This document shows, piece by piece, positions 1 through 11,859 of a stretch of 64,000 bases of DNA. The translations under genes were made by a program, and so were the position numbers. Every line of letters starts with the position of its first letter. The first letter of the stretch is position 1. This DNA is from Beta vulgaris subsp. vulgaris (taxonomy: Eukaryota; Streptophyta; Magnoliopsida; Caryophyllales; Amaranthaceae). Under the pieces are notes generated by a model. The model was not told the DNA's origin. It worked only from the letters and a program-made list of their open reading frames with translations, and ran no database searches. Location of the stretch: positions 28,279,865-28,343,864 of the forward strand of contig NC_079209.1 of assembly GCF_026745355.1 (NCBI RefSeq), read 5' to 3'.

Positions 1-128
1 TGATTGATCTCCCTTCTTCTTAGATGGTGAAGCCTTTGGTTTCACCCTCTGACTTGTAGGTATAGTGTCCTGTGGCCTGAACTTGTCTATATCACTTTCT
101 TTTTCTTCCTTAAGTGGCACCATTGGCT
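1..128 (-). CDS. Partial coding exon of an unidentified gene, continuing past the window edge
   Basis: Read on the minus strand, an open frame begins just after an intron acceptor (TTCTCAG, about 135-129) and runs to base 1. It gives a charged, low-complexity stretch starting PMVPLKEEKESDIDKF and ending in Lys/Ser-rich residues (SKKKGDQS). An ATG lies four to six bases into the exon, so this could be the first coding exon of a gene with a spliced 5' UTR, or an internal exon. The family is not recognised; the composition suggests a disordered, possibly nuclear, segment. Upstream on the same strand (about 2900-3230) lies CT-rich, UTR-like sequence that could be its non-coding first exon. The frame and acceptor are seen directly; the gene identity is unknown. 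Confidence 0.45.
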
Positions 129-3100
129 CTGAGAATGAGAGCATAATAAAATACCGTCACTTCACTATACATTGTTGAGCGATGCCAAGGATCTGAATCC
201 TTAAATCATAACCAAATTGAAAAACAAGAAATCCGTATTGACGAATTTCATATTTGAGTCAACTAAATTCAGTAGAGAATGAAACAGATTATAAAGCTAC
301 ACAATCAGACACCTCGTTGATATTAAATCAAGAATAATGAGATAGATCATGTATAGTATAAACAATTCAGCAATGCTTTTAAATCAAAAAACATGATAGC
401 AAGAAAATCACAGTTTCAAATAGCAAGAAAATCACAAACTTAGAGAGAAAATGGTATATACGAATTGAAACCCTAGAAACCGAAAATTGAAATAGGAAAT
501 AGAAACACAAACCATTAATTCAGTTGCGTAAAGAATGGAAATCTCAATTAGTATCAACATTTGATTTTCGTCCCTTAATATATGAACCAACAACAAAAGC
601 CAAACCAAATCAACAACAAATCCAAGCATCACTCTTTGGTCATGACCTAGGTCAATGGTAATTAGGCAGTGGTCGAATAGTTCCCAGTCTACTATTGGAT
701 ATGCAAGCTTCCAGGGTCCAAATCTAATCTCATAGTGCTAAAAGAAACAACCAACTGTTCTTAAGTCCTGTACTGATGCAAATAGCCAGTTGTTGCTTAT
801 ATTGGTCTTGAGACTTTGTCATCTATTTAGTTGTGTAGGTGCACTACATTCTCGTGGAACTTATATACAAGCACCAAATCTTCATCCTATGTAGTCTCTC
901 ACCGCACGTATGTACTCTCCTTGTCTACAAGCCTCACTAACAAGGATTCAGGTTATGCCATTCTGATGGAGAGATCACCATATAAAGCATGGAAATATAA
1001 TCCCACATCTCATAAATGCCAGAGCCCGTTCTAAAGTAAACCATAAACCCCTTTCATTCCGAAACAACTCCAGTTTCTTTTCATTTCACCAGATAAGATC
1101 ATCAATTCCCAAGTAATAGACTTTCTCAACAGACACCAAATCAACAACAATTCAGCTTAAAGCAGGCCACATTTATGCATTAAAATAGCATAAACAAAAC
1201 ATAACTTTCCATCATGAATATAAAAAATCCAAAAAAATTCATACGTTATGAAAAAATCAGAACTCATCAACCACACAATTAAACTAATGAGAAAAAAAAC
1301 ACCCAAATGTAAAATTTAGAAGAATTTACTTACCAAAATGAAAACCCAGAGAACTCATAAGGGCTTTATTGCATATCACAATAGAAACAGAAGAAACAAC
1401 TGAGAGACTCAATGCCCCAATTGTTCCAAGCTGAAATCCTCCCATGCTTTCATTCATGTTCTTTGTTTATTTTTTTTACTTTTTTTTCTCATCGGTGATG
1501 ACCACTGATTAAACCTCCACTTCAAAGTCTACCCACAAAAAAATAAAACCAAAATTAGCAAAAAGAATCAAACTTTAAAGATTTAAGACCAAAAAAAACT
1601 AGTACAACTGAAAATCAAGTAAACCCGCCTCAGATCATATTTTTGTGAAAGATCATGAAATTTTGCAAATTTGAGGAAATGTAGAGCAGATCTGATTGGA
1701 GTAAGAAGATGGTAGCAGTAGGAAGGTCATGAATATGGCAGCGTGCAATGCTTACCTAAGCGTTTTTAATAATATATATAGAATATAGATATATAGATTG
1801 TAGATGGAAGTCCACGTCTCCAAACCTCATATGCAAACAATATGCTTGTTCTCATCATCACTAGTCAAATTTGTCAATGATATTTCCATAGAATTAGTTA
1901 TCAAAATAAGACAAAGTTTAACTAATATCAAAACTAAAGACAAACAAGATGATAGTGAGAGAAAGTGAGGAAAAAAAGTCAAATCGGGGGAAGGAGAAAG
2001 AAAGTGATTTGAGAGAGAAAAAAACAAGGAAGGTGGTGAGGTTAATTAACGCGATTGCAGTAGTCATTCCGTTATGGGAAAAAAATACATTTTGGCCAAA
2101 GTTCCATTACCATGTGCATTGCTTGCGACATTCCAAACAAAATCACATATAATTTCATTACCATACCCCCTTCTATTACTAGCTAACAAACTTGCCTTTA
2201 GTGTCTTTTCTATAACTTTTGGTCACATGGGGTTCTACAAGAAAGAGTGTTGCTTACATACCTGCAGCCAATGCGAATAAAACTTAAGCGGAATGTAACT
2301 GAAATATATTCCAGTAAAGTTCTTCCAACGTGTTGTCCAGCTTCCGATGTTTCCAGCACGGGCGAATAAAATCAATTCTCAAGCTCACATACAATATAGC
2401 ACGGCGAAACCAAAATTCACCCGTCTATCAAATGCAACTAGACGCACTCCAATTACTCCTCAGATCCTTAACAAGAACCAATCAACTTAATCATGTAACT
2501 TCATTTAGAATGCTTTAAAAAGAAATCGTCGGTTTCGAAAACATACCGACAATCGATTCAACAATCAAACGGTCTCCTCGTACTCTCAATTGAAGTAGGC
2601 TGCAAAATCAAGGGCTCACAATTTGCAACAACATAACAACTTAACTTATCAAAACAAGTGGGAAGAGAGAGAAAGTTCATTAAATTTCTCAAAAGAAGCC
2701 ATTGATTCAGGCCAAACGGTTATCGAATCGACGGTCGGGGACCAACATAGACTATATCGCATGCGCAACAACAACATAGAGAATCATAAATTCATAATCA
2801 CAAAGAAAAATAAACAAAGAATAAGGTTTCGTTGGGTAATGAAGCTATAATAATAATAACACTAAAACCTAATCTTAATTAGCTAGGCTATATCCCTTGA
2901 TGAGGGAAAGAGAGAGAGAACGACAATATCACAACTTAGCATCAAATTTTTAGTTTACCATCTATCGATTTTACCTAATTAGCAACATATTTCACAAGCC
3001 AACAACCATTAACCGAACAGAAGTCGATGACGGAGCCCTAATTTGTCGACCAAACAAAAGCCAACTTGACCCCTAATATGTCGACCAAACAGAAGGGCTT

Positions 3101-3240
3101 GAGCCCTAATATGTCGACCGAGCAGACGACGGAGGACGACGGAGGACGGCTGAGTGGGTGAGAGAGCGAGCGACTTAAGAGAGGGAGGGAGTAGGGACTG
3201 AAAGTCTGAAACTGATCTATAGGGTCGACTAATATTTGCT
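129..3240. other. Non-coding stretch: probable intron and 5' UTR of the minus-strand gene
   Basis: No convincing coding segment is seen here on either strand; the open frames are short and low in complexity. The DNA is AT-rich, with poly-T tracts on the minus strand. At about 3020-3125 the phrase CCCTAATATGTCGACC recurs three times in slightly different form. At 3125-3200 there is a purine-rich block that reads as a CT-rich leader on the minus strand. The most economical reading is a long 5' intron plus leader of the gene at 1-128. It could instead be internal sequence of the CACTA-like element ending at 3494. Confidence 0.35.
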
Positions 3241-3264
3241 TAAATTAGCGGGGAAATTTCACAA

Positions 3265-3494
3265 AAAGAAAAAAAATCGCGCTTAACATCCATATGCTCC
3301 GTTGACTAACCGGAGCATTTATTTAGAAATGCTCGGTTTGATTAGTCAACCGGAGCATTTCACATCAAATGCTCCGGTTGATTAATCAACACATGCATTT
3401 GTGAATTTTTTATTCTTAAATTATCACAAATGCTCGGGTTGATTATTCAACCAAAGCATTTGATAAGTAGCAAAAGCTGTTTTTTCCACTAGTG
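3265..3494 (-). mobile_element. Terminus of a CACTA (En/Spm) element with subterminal inverted repeats
   Basis: The block ends in TTTTTTCCACTAGTG (3480-3494), which read from the other strand is CACTAGTGGAAAAAA, a typical plant CACTA terminal inverted repeat. Just inside are at least four copies of a motif around ATGCTCCGGTTGATTA in alternating orientation, with partner AATCAACCGGAGCATTT. Such tandem and inverted subterminal motifs are the known transposase-binding architecture of CACTA elements. Retrotransposon gag sequence starts directly outside the CACTA end, so this element probably inserted into, or truncates, the Tat element to its right. The other end is not in the window. Confidence 0.7.
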
Positions 3495-4500
3495 AAGGAG
3501 TACCACCGGGAGCACATACCCACTGAGGGACATGCGGGGGTACTCCAGATTAATTGGCCGACTCCCTTTTCGGTCAGAATCATGGAGTCTCCTCCTTTCC
3601 CAAAGGTTAAGCTCCCAACGATCGAGCCTTTTGATGGTACAACAGATCCAGACGATCATTTGTCAGCCTACAAACACCAGATGTACGTCTAGGGTGTTGA
3701 TGACGCTACATGGTGTAAGAACTTTCCGGCCACATTGAAGGGAGTGGCGCAGAAGTGGTTCAACAATTTACCTCCTAACTCGGTGAATAATTTCACCAAG
3801 CTTAGTATCTTATTCACCAGCCATTTTGTGGCAAATCGTCAAGAACAGAAGACAAGTATGCACGTAGGAAAGGTAGTTCAAGGGCCTAAAGAAGCCTTAA
3901 GGAGTTATATGAAGCGGTTCAATTTGGAAGCATTGCGGATCTAGGATCTGAATGCTGGAGTGGCGTTGACGCCTTCATCCGAGGTCTAAGACCTGGCAGC
4001 TTTAAGTTTGATTTAGTAAAGAAGAAGATAACAACCTTAACAGAGGCTCTGAAGGAAGCCGAAGCATTCATCCATGCCATGGAAGTTTGTGCAGAAGCCA
4101 AACAGCCAGAGGCGAAGAAAACTGAAGAGGCAGTTCAGCCAAAAAAGAGTCTCCCCAAGAAAGCTGAAACTTGGGCGATGACTTCAATGACCAACTCGTC
4201 CAAGAGGAGCAGGAGATCTGAGCCGGCAGCCTCAATTGAGCCCATAGAGTTCAACAAAGATCAGTATTCCATTCTCATGGAAATTAAAGATCAGCATGAA
4301 TTGAAGGAGCCGGCAGAGGTGAAAACACCCTACAGAAATAGGGACAAAAGTAAGTACTGTCATTTCCACAAAGATTGTGGCCATGAGACGAATGAGTGCA
4401 AGCATCTCAAGAGAGCATTGAAGGATTTGGCCCGAAAGGGAAAAATGAACTCTTATCTACCCTCGTCGGGAAGGAAATTCCAGAAAAAAGATAATCGTTA
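3495..4500 (+). pseudogene. gag of the Tat element (broken frame)
   Basis: Encodes a Ty3/gypsy capsid-like domain. A PPFPKVKLPTIEPFDG start is followed by the DPDDHLSAYKHQM segment and KGVAQKWFNNLPPNS, typical of retrotransposon gag. A nucleocapsid-type zinc knuckle follows at about 4357-4407, spaced C-X2-H-X4-H-X4-C (CHFHKDCGHETNEC), with a Lys-rich tail. In-frame stops fall after KHQMYV (about 3691) and near 3942, and the frame changes before the knuckle. It would form the particle and bind element RNA if intact. The upstream boundary is artificial because a CACTA end abuts it. Confidence 0.8.
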
Positions 4501-4537
4501 GGGAAGAAGGAAAGATGACGAAAGTACTGATGAAGAC

Positions 4538-5110
4538 GTGGTAATGGTAATTTCGGGGGGATTCGCAGCCGGAGGTCCTACAACTCGCGGCCATAAAAAT
4601 TATCTGAGGGAACTCAGCCAGGTGATGCTCACCAATCAAGCTGAGGCTGATCCTTTCCCCAAGATAGTGGTCGGTGAGCAGGATCGAGGAAAGATAAGAA
4701 CTCCTCATGATGACCCGCTGGTGGTGGAGATGAAGATTGCTAATCTCAGGGTAAGACGGATCCTGATTGATACAGGAAGTTCTACCAACATCATCAGTGC
4801 GGATTGTCTTTCAAGATTGAGGTTTGATGAAAATGATTTGGTTCCTGTTAATCATCCTATCATTGGCTTCGGCGAAGGGGTAATTCATCCTATGGGGACG
4901 GTTACCCTGCCCGTCAGAGTTGGAGACAAAGAAGCTGCGAGAACGCTTTTCGTGAAGTTCCTGGTAATACGAGATCTGACGGTATACAACATCATCCTCG
5001 GACGACCTACCTTAAATCATATCAAAGCTGTCATTGTGACTCATCTGATGCTCATTAAATTTGAGTGTGATAGTGGAAAAATTGGGTCGTTATATGGAGA
5101 CCAGCAGGCG
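4538..5110 (+). pseudogene. Aspartic protease domain of the Tat element
   Basis: An uninterrupted frame from 4538 carries a retropepsin-like domain. The active-site motif is LIDTGSSTNII (about 4765-4797), preceded by DDPLVVEMKIANLRV and followed by VGFGEG-type and YNIILGRPTLNHIKA segments. The DTGSS signature is intact. It runs on in the same frame into the linker and RT, as expected for a pol polyprotein. A stop at 4499-4501 separates it from gag. The domain would process the polyprotein in the particle. Confidence 0.85.
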
Positions 5111-5399
5111 GCAAGAGAATGCTATCTTACTACTTTGAGACCATCATCATGGAATGAGAAATCAGAACGGCCAAAGGGCATAGAGGAAGAGCCGGCCGAA
5201 AAGGTGAAAGGCCATATAACTAAGTTGAAGCATGAGGTAGAGAAAGCACAGGCAAAGCCTCTCCAAGAGGGCAAGCCGTCAATTCTCTTACCCAACAAGA
5301 AAAGGAGATGTTTAGCTATTAAAGAAGAGAAGAATTCATCCGATGAAGTTATGGCTATCATGAGCTTGGGACTAGGACGTCCAGAGCCAGTAGAAAGCC

Positions 5400-6740
5400 T
5401 AGTAGAAATCTGTTTAAGACCAGAGCGTCCGAAGAGGACATTGAAGATTGGATCCGTCCTGAGTTCTGAAACCAAGGACGCCTTGGTTGCGTTGCTGAAA
5501 GAGTTTGAAGATGTTTTCGCTTATACTGTGGAAGAAATGCAGGGAATAGATCCAGAATTTGCAGTGCATAAGCTGAACATTGAGCCGGGGCAGAACTTAG
5601 TCCGGCAAAAGAAGAGGCATCTAGGGCCGGCTAGAAATCATGCCGTTGACCAGGAGGTCCAAAAGCTGCTCAAATCAAAATTTATCCGCGAAACCTATTA
5701 CCCGGATTGGGTGGCCAATGTGGTAATGGTTCCCAAGCCGAATGGTACTTGGAGGATGTGTGTTAATTACACAGATTTGAACAAGGCTTGTCCTAAGGAC
5801 AGCTTCCCACTGCCCAATATTGACCGGCTGGTTAACTCTACAGCAGGGCATGCACTACTTAGTTTCATGGACGCCTACTCAGGCTTTCACCAAATTCCTA
5901 TGTGGCTGGATGATCGGGATAAAACCTCTTTCATTACTGAAAAAGGGTTATATGGCTGGCTTCGGATGCCCTTCGGCTTGAGAATGCGCCGGCCACCTTT
6001 CAGAGGCTCATCAACACTGTCTTTCAGCCGCAGCTATGGAGAAATATGGAGGCTTATATTGACGATATGATCGTCAAAAGCCGAGAAGAGAAAGATCACT
6101 TGGAAGATTTAAGAGAAACCTTCATCACTTTGAGAAAGTACAAGTTAAAGCTCAATCCGCAGAAATGCGTGTTCGGCGTGGTAGCCGGGAAATTTCTAGG
6201 ATTTTTGGTCGATCAACGAGGGATTGAGGCCAACCCTGACAAAATTCAAGCAATTCAGAATATGACCTCTCCGTCCAAGGTCAAGGAGGTCTAGCGTTTG
6301 ACGGGATGTCTGGCTGCTCTTGGACGGATTTTATCAAAATTGGGCGATAAGTGTCATCACTTCTTTGCGACCATAAAAAAGGCAAAGTTTGAATGGACAG
6401 AGGAAGCTGAGAAAGCACTTCAGCAGGTTAAAGACCATCTTCGGCAATTACCTAGGCTAATCAGCCCGGCCGAAGGAGAAAAGTTGTATGTTTACCTGGT
6501 TGTGTCCCCATTCGCGGTAAGTGTTGTTCTCCTAGCTGAGAGAGATTGAGTACAAATACTCGTTTATTGTGTGAGCCATGTGCTAAAGGACGCAGAAGGC
6601 ATGTATTCGTCAATAGAGAAGTTCGGCCTGGCGCTGCTAATGGCCAGCAGGAAGTTGAGACCTTACTTTCTTGCTCACAGTATTCTAGTCTACACTGATC
6701 AGCCGTTAAGGCAAGTATTGCATAAGATGGACGCATTCGG
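5400..6740 (+). pseudogene. Reverse transcriptase and linked RNase H of the Tat element (frameshifted)
   Basis: RT motifs in order: GTWRMCVNYTDLNKACPKD (about 5748-5805), HALLSFMDAYSGFHQIPM (about 5850-5908), the MPFGL box near 5967, and the catalytic box YIDDMIVKS at about 6055-6081. The frame shifts by one base near 5980, just after MPFGL. A stop falls at 6292-6294 and another at 6547-6549. The RT-connected RNase H region follows at about 6570-6740. The catalytic Y-I-D-D residues are present, but in a different frame from the fingers/palm segment, so the copy cannot make one polypeptide as assembled. Confidence 0.85.
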
Positions 6741-6859
6741 ACGAATGTTGAAGTGGGCCGTAGAGCTCAATATGTTTGATCTGATGTTCGAGCCCAGAAA
6801 AGCAATTAATGGGCAAGCTTTGGCGGACTTTATTGTAGAGCTCACCCGGCCTACGGTAG

Positions 6860-7305
6860 AGAACGTCCAGGACCCAGTAGAGGGAAAGAGGCATTGGACC
6901 CTAATGATGGACGGATCATCCACTACTAATGGATGTGGAGCCGGGATCATTTTCCAGTCTCCAGAAGGGGACAAGTTTGAGTACGCTATGAAGTTCCAAT
7001 TCCAGGCTTCAAACAACCAGGAAGAATACAAAGCTCTCTTAGCCGGCATTAGAATGTGCAAAGCAGCTGGAGCCCTGGAAATTGAAGCAAAAACTGATTC
7101 CCTGCTGGTGGTCAGCCAAGTGAATGGAGACTTTGAATGCAAGGAGGCGTCTATGAGTAAGTATAGGAGCCTGATAAATGAGGAGGTTAAGTCTTTGAAA
7201 CGATTTGTCCTGGATCAAGTACCAAGATCTGAAAATCATCAAGCTGATGCTCTCTCCAAACTAGCCAGTTCGGCTGAGGGGGATGTGCCTAGAACAGTGT
7301 TCTAG
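6860..7305 (+). pseudogene. Second (archaeal-type) RNase H domain of the Tat element
   Basis: After the RT-linked RNase H, the frame continues into WTLMMDGSSTTNGCGAGI, then FQASNNQEEYKALLAGI and a KTDSLLVVSQVNG segment, with a late D in NHQADALSKL. This is the D...E...D...D layout of a complete RNase H. The placement before integrase matches the extra archaeal-type RNase H that is established for the Tat lineage. The catalytic acids appear intact and the frame is open from 6571 to the stop at 7303-7305. Confidence 0.8.
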
Positions 7306-7429
7306 GAGGTCAAGGCGGCCAAGAGCATTGATGCCAAGGAATCCTGTTTCTTCGCCGAGAGATAAGTGGATGAGCTCATTATTGAATATAAGAAGACAGG
7401 TCGGCTACCCTTGATCTCTAGAAGCTAAG

Positions 7430-8415
7430 TATGTGAAGGCTAGGGACAAGTGGTTCGAGTGGTGGAATGAAACTTTGTACAAGAAATCCTTCAACCGGCC
7501 TCTTCTCAAGTGCATCAGTAGAAAGGACGGATTGGACGTTTTGAAAGAATTGCATGAAGGAGCCTTTGCTTCCCACATTGGGGGGAGGGCGTTAGGAGAA
7601 AAAGTCTAAGGACTGCTATTTTTGCCGACCTTGAAGGAGGACGCCTTGCTCTACGTGAAGAAATGTGATAGTTGTCAAAAGCATGGCAACATCTATCAAA
7701 AGCCGTCCAATTACTTAACTCCAATCCTTTTTGCTCTTCCCTTTGGTAAATGGGGAACGGATATCCTTGGCCCTTTTCCTATCGCTGTCGGCCAGAAGAA
7801 GTTCGTAATAGTAGCCGTCGACAACTTTACAAAATGGGTGGAGGCTGAAGCAATGAGAGGCATTACCACCAACGACGTCAAAGGGTTCATCTTAAAGAAC
7901 CTCATCACAAGGTTTGGTATGCCTCAGTCCATTGTCTTTGACAACGGGTCACAATTTGAAACACCCAAGCTTCGTCAATGGCTGGCCGATCAGGGAATCA
8001 GGGCTCACTTTGCTGCAGTGGCTCATCCACAAGCTAATGGGCAGGTCGAAGCTTTTAATAAGATCTTGTCGGCCGGAATAAAAAAGAAGCTAGATAATGC
8101 AAGGGGATTATGGGTTAAAGAGTTACAGTTGGTTTTGTGGTCAATAAGAACAACGGCCAAAAACTAAACTGGTAAAACTTCGTTCATGCTAGTCTATGGC
8201 TCAGAGGCCGTTCTCCCTATTGAGATTGAGGAGCCAACTCTGCGAGTGATGATGTACTCAGAAGATGCCAATTGGGCTTCTATCCGGACGGCCTTGGATC
8301 TGGTTCCTAAAGTCAAGGTCAATGCGCTGCTAAGGATGCAACTCTACAAATTAAGAATGGCTAGAGAATTTAACAAAAGAGTAGCAAGGCCACTGAAGCA
8401 GGGGATTCGTCCTTA
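7430..8415 (+). pseudogene. Integrase of the Tat element, first copy (frameshifted)
   Basis: An N-terminal zinc-binding region is visible (KELHEGAFASHIGG, then VKKCDSCQKHGN), interrupted by a stop near 7607. The catalytic core from 7622 has D in TDILGPFPI, D in VFDNGSQFE and E in NGQVEAFNK, the D,D,E triad. A stop follows TTAKN (8165-8167), and the tail (from 8186, LVYGSEAVLPIEIEEP) frameshifts near 8400 where copy two reads on. The domain would insert the cDNA. The end of this copy is repeated almost exactly from 8760. Confidence 0.85.
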
Positions 8416-9648
8416 GGAAGATGGAAGCAGTAGGCCGAGCTAAGGAGCTAGGAAAGCTCACTCCTAACTGGGAGGGCCCCTACAAAATCGTCGAAGTAGT
8501 TCAGAATGGCACCTTTCGTCTGGAAGACATGGACAGTCGTTCTATTCCTAGGATGTGGAATTCTGATACTTGAAAAAACTTTGTTTAAGTATTTGAGAAA
8601 GTGTAATCTTTCTTAGTACCTTGCAATGAAAAAAGTAGAAATGTTACATGTACTTGACCGTCAAGCAAAATTCATATAATACAGTTCTACTTCCCTCCTA
8701 TCACTGTCCTCCTGTTTGATTTATTTGCTTAAGTTAAAAATACATACTATCGTCCAAAGGGTTCATCTTAAAGAACCTCATCACAAGGTTTGGTATGCCT
8801 CAGTCCATTGTCTTTGACAACGGGTCACAATTTGAAACACCCAAGCTTCGTCAATGGCTGGCCGATCAGGGAATCAGGGCTCACTTTGCTGCAGTGGCTC
8901 ATCCACAAGCTAATGGGCAGGTCGAAGCTTTTAATAAGATCTTGTCGCCGGAATAAAAAAGAAGCTAGATAATGCAGGGGATTATGGGTTAAAGAGTTAC
9001 AGTTGGTTTTGTGGTCAATAAGAACAACGGCCAAAAACTAAACTAGTAAAACTCCGTTCATGCTAGTCTATGGCTCAGAGGCCGTTCTCCCTATTGAGAT
9101 TGAGGAGCCAACTCTGCGAGTGATGATGTACTCAGAAGATGCCAATTGGGCTTCTATCCGGACGGCCTTGGATCTGGTTCCTAAAGTCAAGGTCAATGCG
9201 CTGCTAAGGATGCAACTCTACAAATTAAGAATGGCTAGAGAATTTAACAAAAGAGTAGCAAGGCGGCCACTGAAGCAGGGGGATCTCGTCCTTAGGAAGA
9301 TGGAAGCAGTAGGCCGAGCTAAGGAGCTAGGAAAGCTCACTCCTAACTGGGAGGGCCCCTACAAAATCGTCGAAGTAGTTCAGAATGGCACCTTTCGTCT
9401 GGAAGACATGGACAGTCGTTCTATTCCTAGGATGTGGAATTCTGATACTTTGAAAAAATACTTTGTTTAAGATATCTTGAGAAAGTGTAATCTTTTCTTA
9501 GTACTTTGCAATGAAAAAAGTAGAAATGTATACATGTACCTTGACCATCCGTCAAGCAAATTCATAATAATACAGTTCTACTTCCTCCTATCATGTCTCC
9601 TGCGTTTGATTTATTTGCTTAAGTTAAAATACATACTATCGTCCAAAG
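7884..9648 (+). repeat. Tandem duplication of about 0.88 kb covering the integrase core end and 3' flank
   Basis: Copy one is 7884-8759 and copy two is 8760-9648. Both start GGTTCATCTTAAAGAACC and end CATACTATCGTCCAAAG. The five bases CAAAG occur before copy one, at the junction and at the end of copy two, which fits a microhomology- or slippage-type duplication. The copies differ mainly by one- or two-base insertions and deletions in short runs. Copy two retains an open integrase tail (9060-9470), while copy one has a frameshift there. Confidence 0.9.
9060..9470 (+). pseudogene. Integrase C-terminal tail, second copy of the duplication
   Basis: This is the better-preserved version of the integrase tail, from LVYGSEAVLPIEIEEP to the terminal segment ending NSDTLKKYFV, followed by TAA at 9468-9470. 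It includes the small beta-barrel region (WEGPYKIVEVVQNGTFRLED) seen at the end of gypsy integrases. The upstream part of copy two (8760-9059) is frameshifted relative to the first copy. It has no start of its own and is only the 3' end of pol. Between its stop and the nested CACTA there is non-coding AT-rich sequence. Confidence 0.75.
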
Positions 9649-10374
9649 CAAACTAATAAAACAGAGCAGCAAAAAAACACCTTCCATTAGGAATCGGAAC
9701 ATTTATCATCCTTATAAGGATAAGTACATGGAATCGGCCAACAGTTTGTTTACTTAAAAGTTAAAATCTCCTAAACGAGGTGCCTGGAATTAGGACGCCT
9801 TAGTAAAGGTATCCTACTTTCCGTCCAAAAGCCATACTTAGAAATAACACCTTAGTAAAGGAACGAGTTATTTCACCATTTAACGAAGATGGATGTGTTA
9901 TAATAACCTTCATAAAACGTCCAAGTTATTAAGCAAATTATGGTCTTTCTCCTTCTTGACATATGGAGACCTAATTTATTGAAAAATAGCTAAGTCTTTG
10001 TCCAATGACGAATGATAGCCAAAATTCAGGCCGAACAAGTTATTAACTTAATGTTTTTTAAAACTTAAGTATTAAACTTAGGCGTCTGATAAACGTCTTG
10101 AAATATTCGGCCAATAAGAGCCATTGGATCAGATTAAATGTGTTTGGACGAGTTGCTTTCGTACTTAGGCATAATTGTGTGATCAACAGCAAGACGTCCA
10201 TTGCATAAAAGTATAAAGCATTGGAAATGGGAAAAGATAACTATTTTATAGATAAAAGGAAAATTACAAACTAATCTAAAAATTACAAAAAAAGTAAGAA
10301 ACTAAAAAAAAAAAAAAACTACAAAATACAATTGGCTTGCGGCCAAGATTGGGGAAAGAGAATAGCAAGGAAAT
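9649..10374. other. Non-coding region between pol and the antisense gene of the Tat element
   Basis: AT-rich DNA with no coding signal. It contains repeated CGTCC and GGACG words like those in the element's own downstream region, which ties it to the same retrotransposon. It ends at the target site duplication (TAA, 10375-10377) of the nested CACTA element and would be contiguous with 12160 onward before that insertion. Confidence 0.6.
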
Positions 10375-10399
10375 TAACACTAGTACAGAAAAGACAATT

Positions 10400-10660
10400 T
10401 GCGTCGGATGTGAGGCGTCTATTTGCGTCGGACTCTGGTGCGACGCCAAAGCCCTCGACGCAAATGACTCAGAAACGATCTGCGTCGTATGCGGAAACGA
10501 CGCAGATGGTTTAGCTATTTGCGTCGCACTCATATACTGTGCGACGCAGATGGCTATCCCAACCCAATTACTGCAGAGGGTAATGTGCGTCGCACATAGC
10601 CTAAGGTGTGACGCACATTAGTGATTTGCGTCGCACCTCGGACTATGTGCGACGCAAATT
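10400..10660. repeat. Left subterminal GCGTCGCAC repeats of the CACTA element
   Basis: TTTGCGTCG and its complement GACGCAAAT recur about every 20-35 bp, often as imperfect hairpins (for example TGCGTCGCAC ... GTGCGACGCA). A matching set lies at about 11860-12140 near the other end. In CACTA elements such clusters are transposase-binding sites; that role is inferred here from position and pattern. Confidence 0.8.
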
Positions 10661-11859
10661 AATATTTTAATAAAAAAATAATTTTTTTTTTGACAAAGGG
10701 TAAAAAAACGAGGTTAGCTTTTTCTTGCTCTTATGGCAAGATTGTGAGCTAATCTCCCATCCTCCCTACCGTAATACATGAAACAAACAAAGAACTACTA
10801 TATACTGCAACTGAAATCGATTCTCGGACAGTAGAAGATTGAGACAATATCTCCTTAAAAAACCCAGAAACGAAATGACAAAAATTCAACAACAAAAATC
10901 AGATCTAACACAAAATATACTGCAACTGAAATTACCAACTGGAATCGATTCTCGAACAGTAGAAGATTGAGAGAATATCTTCTTAAAAAAAAACCCAGAA
11001 ACGAAATGACAAAAATTCAACAAAAAAAATAAAATGCAATATCAAAATCGGAACAATATCAAGATCAGTAAAAGAATCAGTAAAAAAATAAAATACAATA
11101 TCAAGATCTAACACAAAATATAGTAAAAAAAAAAAAATACAATAAACAATATACAACAAAATACGAGATCTAACAAGGGTACAATTGTCTTGCGTCGATT
11201 AAGAAACGAAAAAAATCTAACAAATATCAAAAATGAAAAATTCAGATCTAACATAAAAAAAAAAACGAAATTAAAAAATTAAACCTTAAAAACAAAAAAG
11301 ATCTAACCGACACAAATTTAACTAAATATATTTTTAAAAAAAATACAAATCGCCAAAAACCTTGTTCTTCTTCAAATTTCGTTCTTCAAATCTCGTTCTT
11401 CAATCTCTTTCTTCAAATCTCGTTCTTCAAATCTCGTTCTTCAAATCGCCAAAACGAATTCTAATAAGAAATCTAAGCAGAGAATGATCTAAGCACGAAA
11501 TCTAATAAAACAAAATCTTCAAAAAACCAGAATGAAGACGCAGAGAAATCTAAGCACGAAAATCGTGCTGAGAATGAAATCAAAACGAAAAAGATGCTTG
11601 AGAGATGCGGCTGAGAGAAGATTTGGAGAGAGGGGAAACCGAAACCGAAACCCTTAGAGAGAGAGAGAGAGGCGAAACATTTCAGAGATGCGGCTGAGAG
11701 AGGCGCGATTGTGGTGTGAGGAGTTTTAGGAGTTTTAGGAGTTTTAGGGTTTGAGGAGATAGGCGCGAGAGAGAGGGGAGTTTTAGGAGTTTTAGGGTTT
11801 GAGGAGAGAGGCGCGGTGAGTAGTGAATGTTTAGGTTAAATATTTGGATGGGTCGCAAA

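Noticed and set aside
1..128. Exon as part of a CACTA transposase
   Set aside because: The sequence does not resemble TNP2, DUF4216, DUF4218 or Ptta segments; left as unknown.
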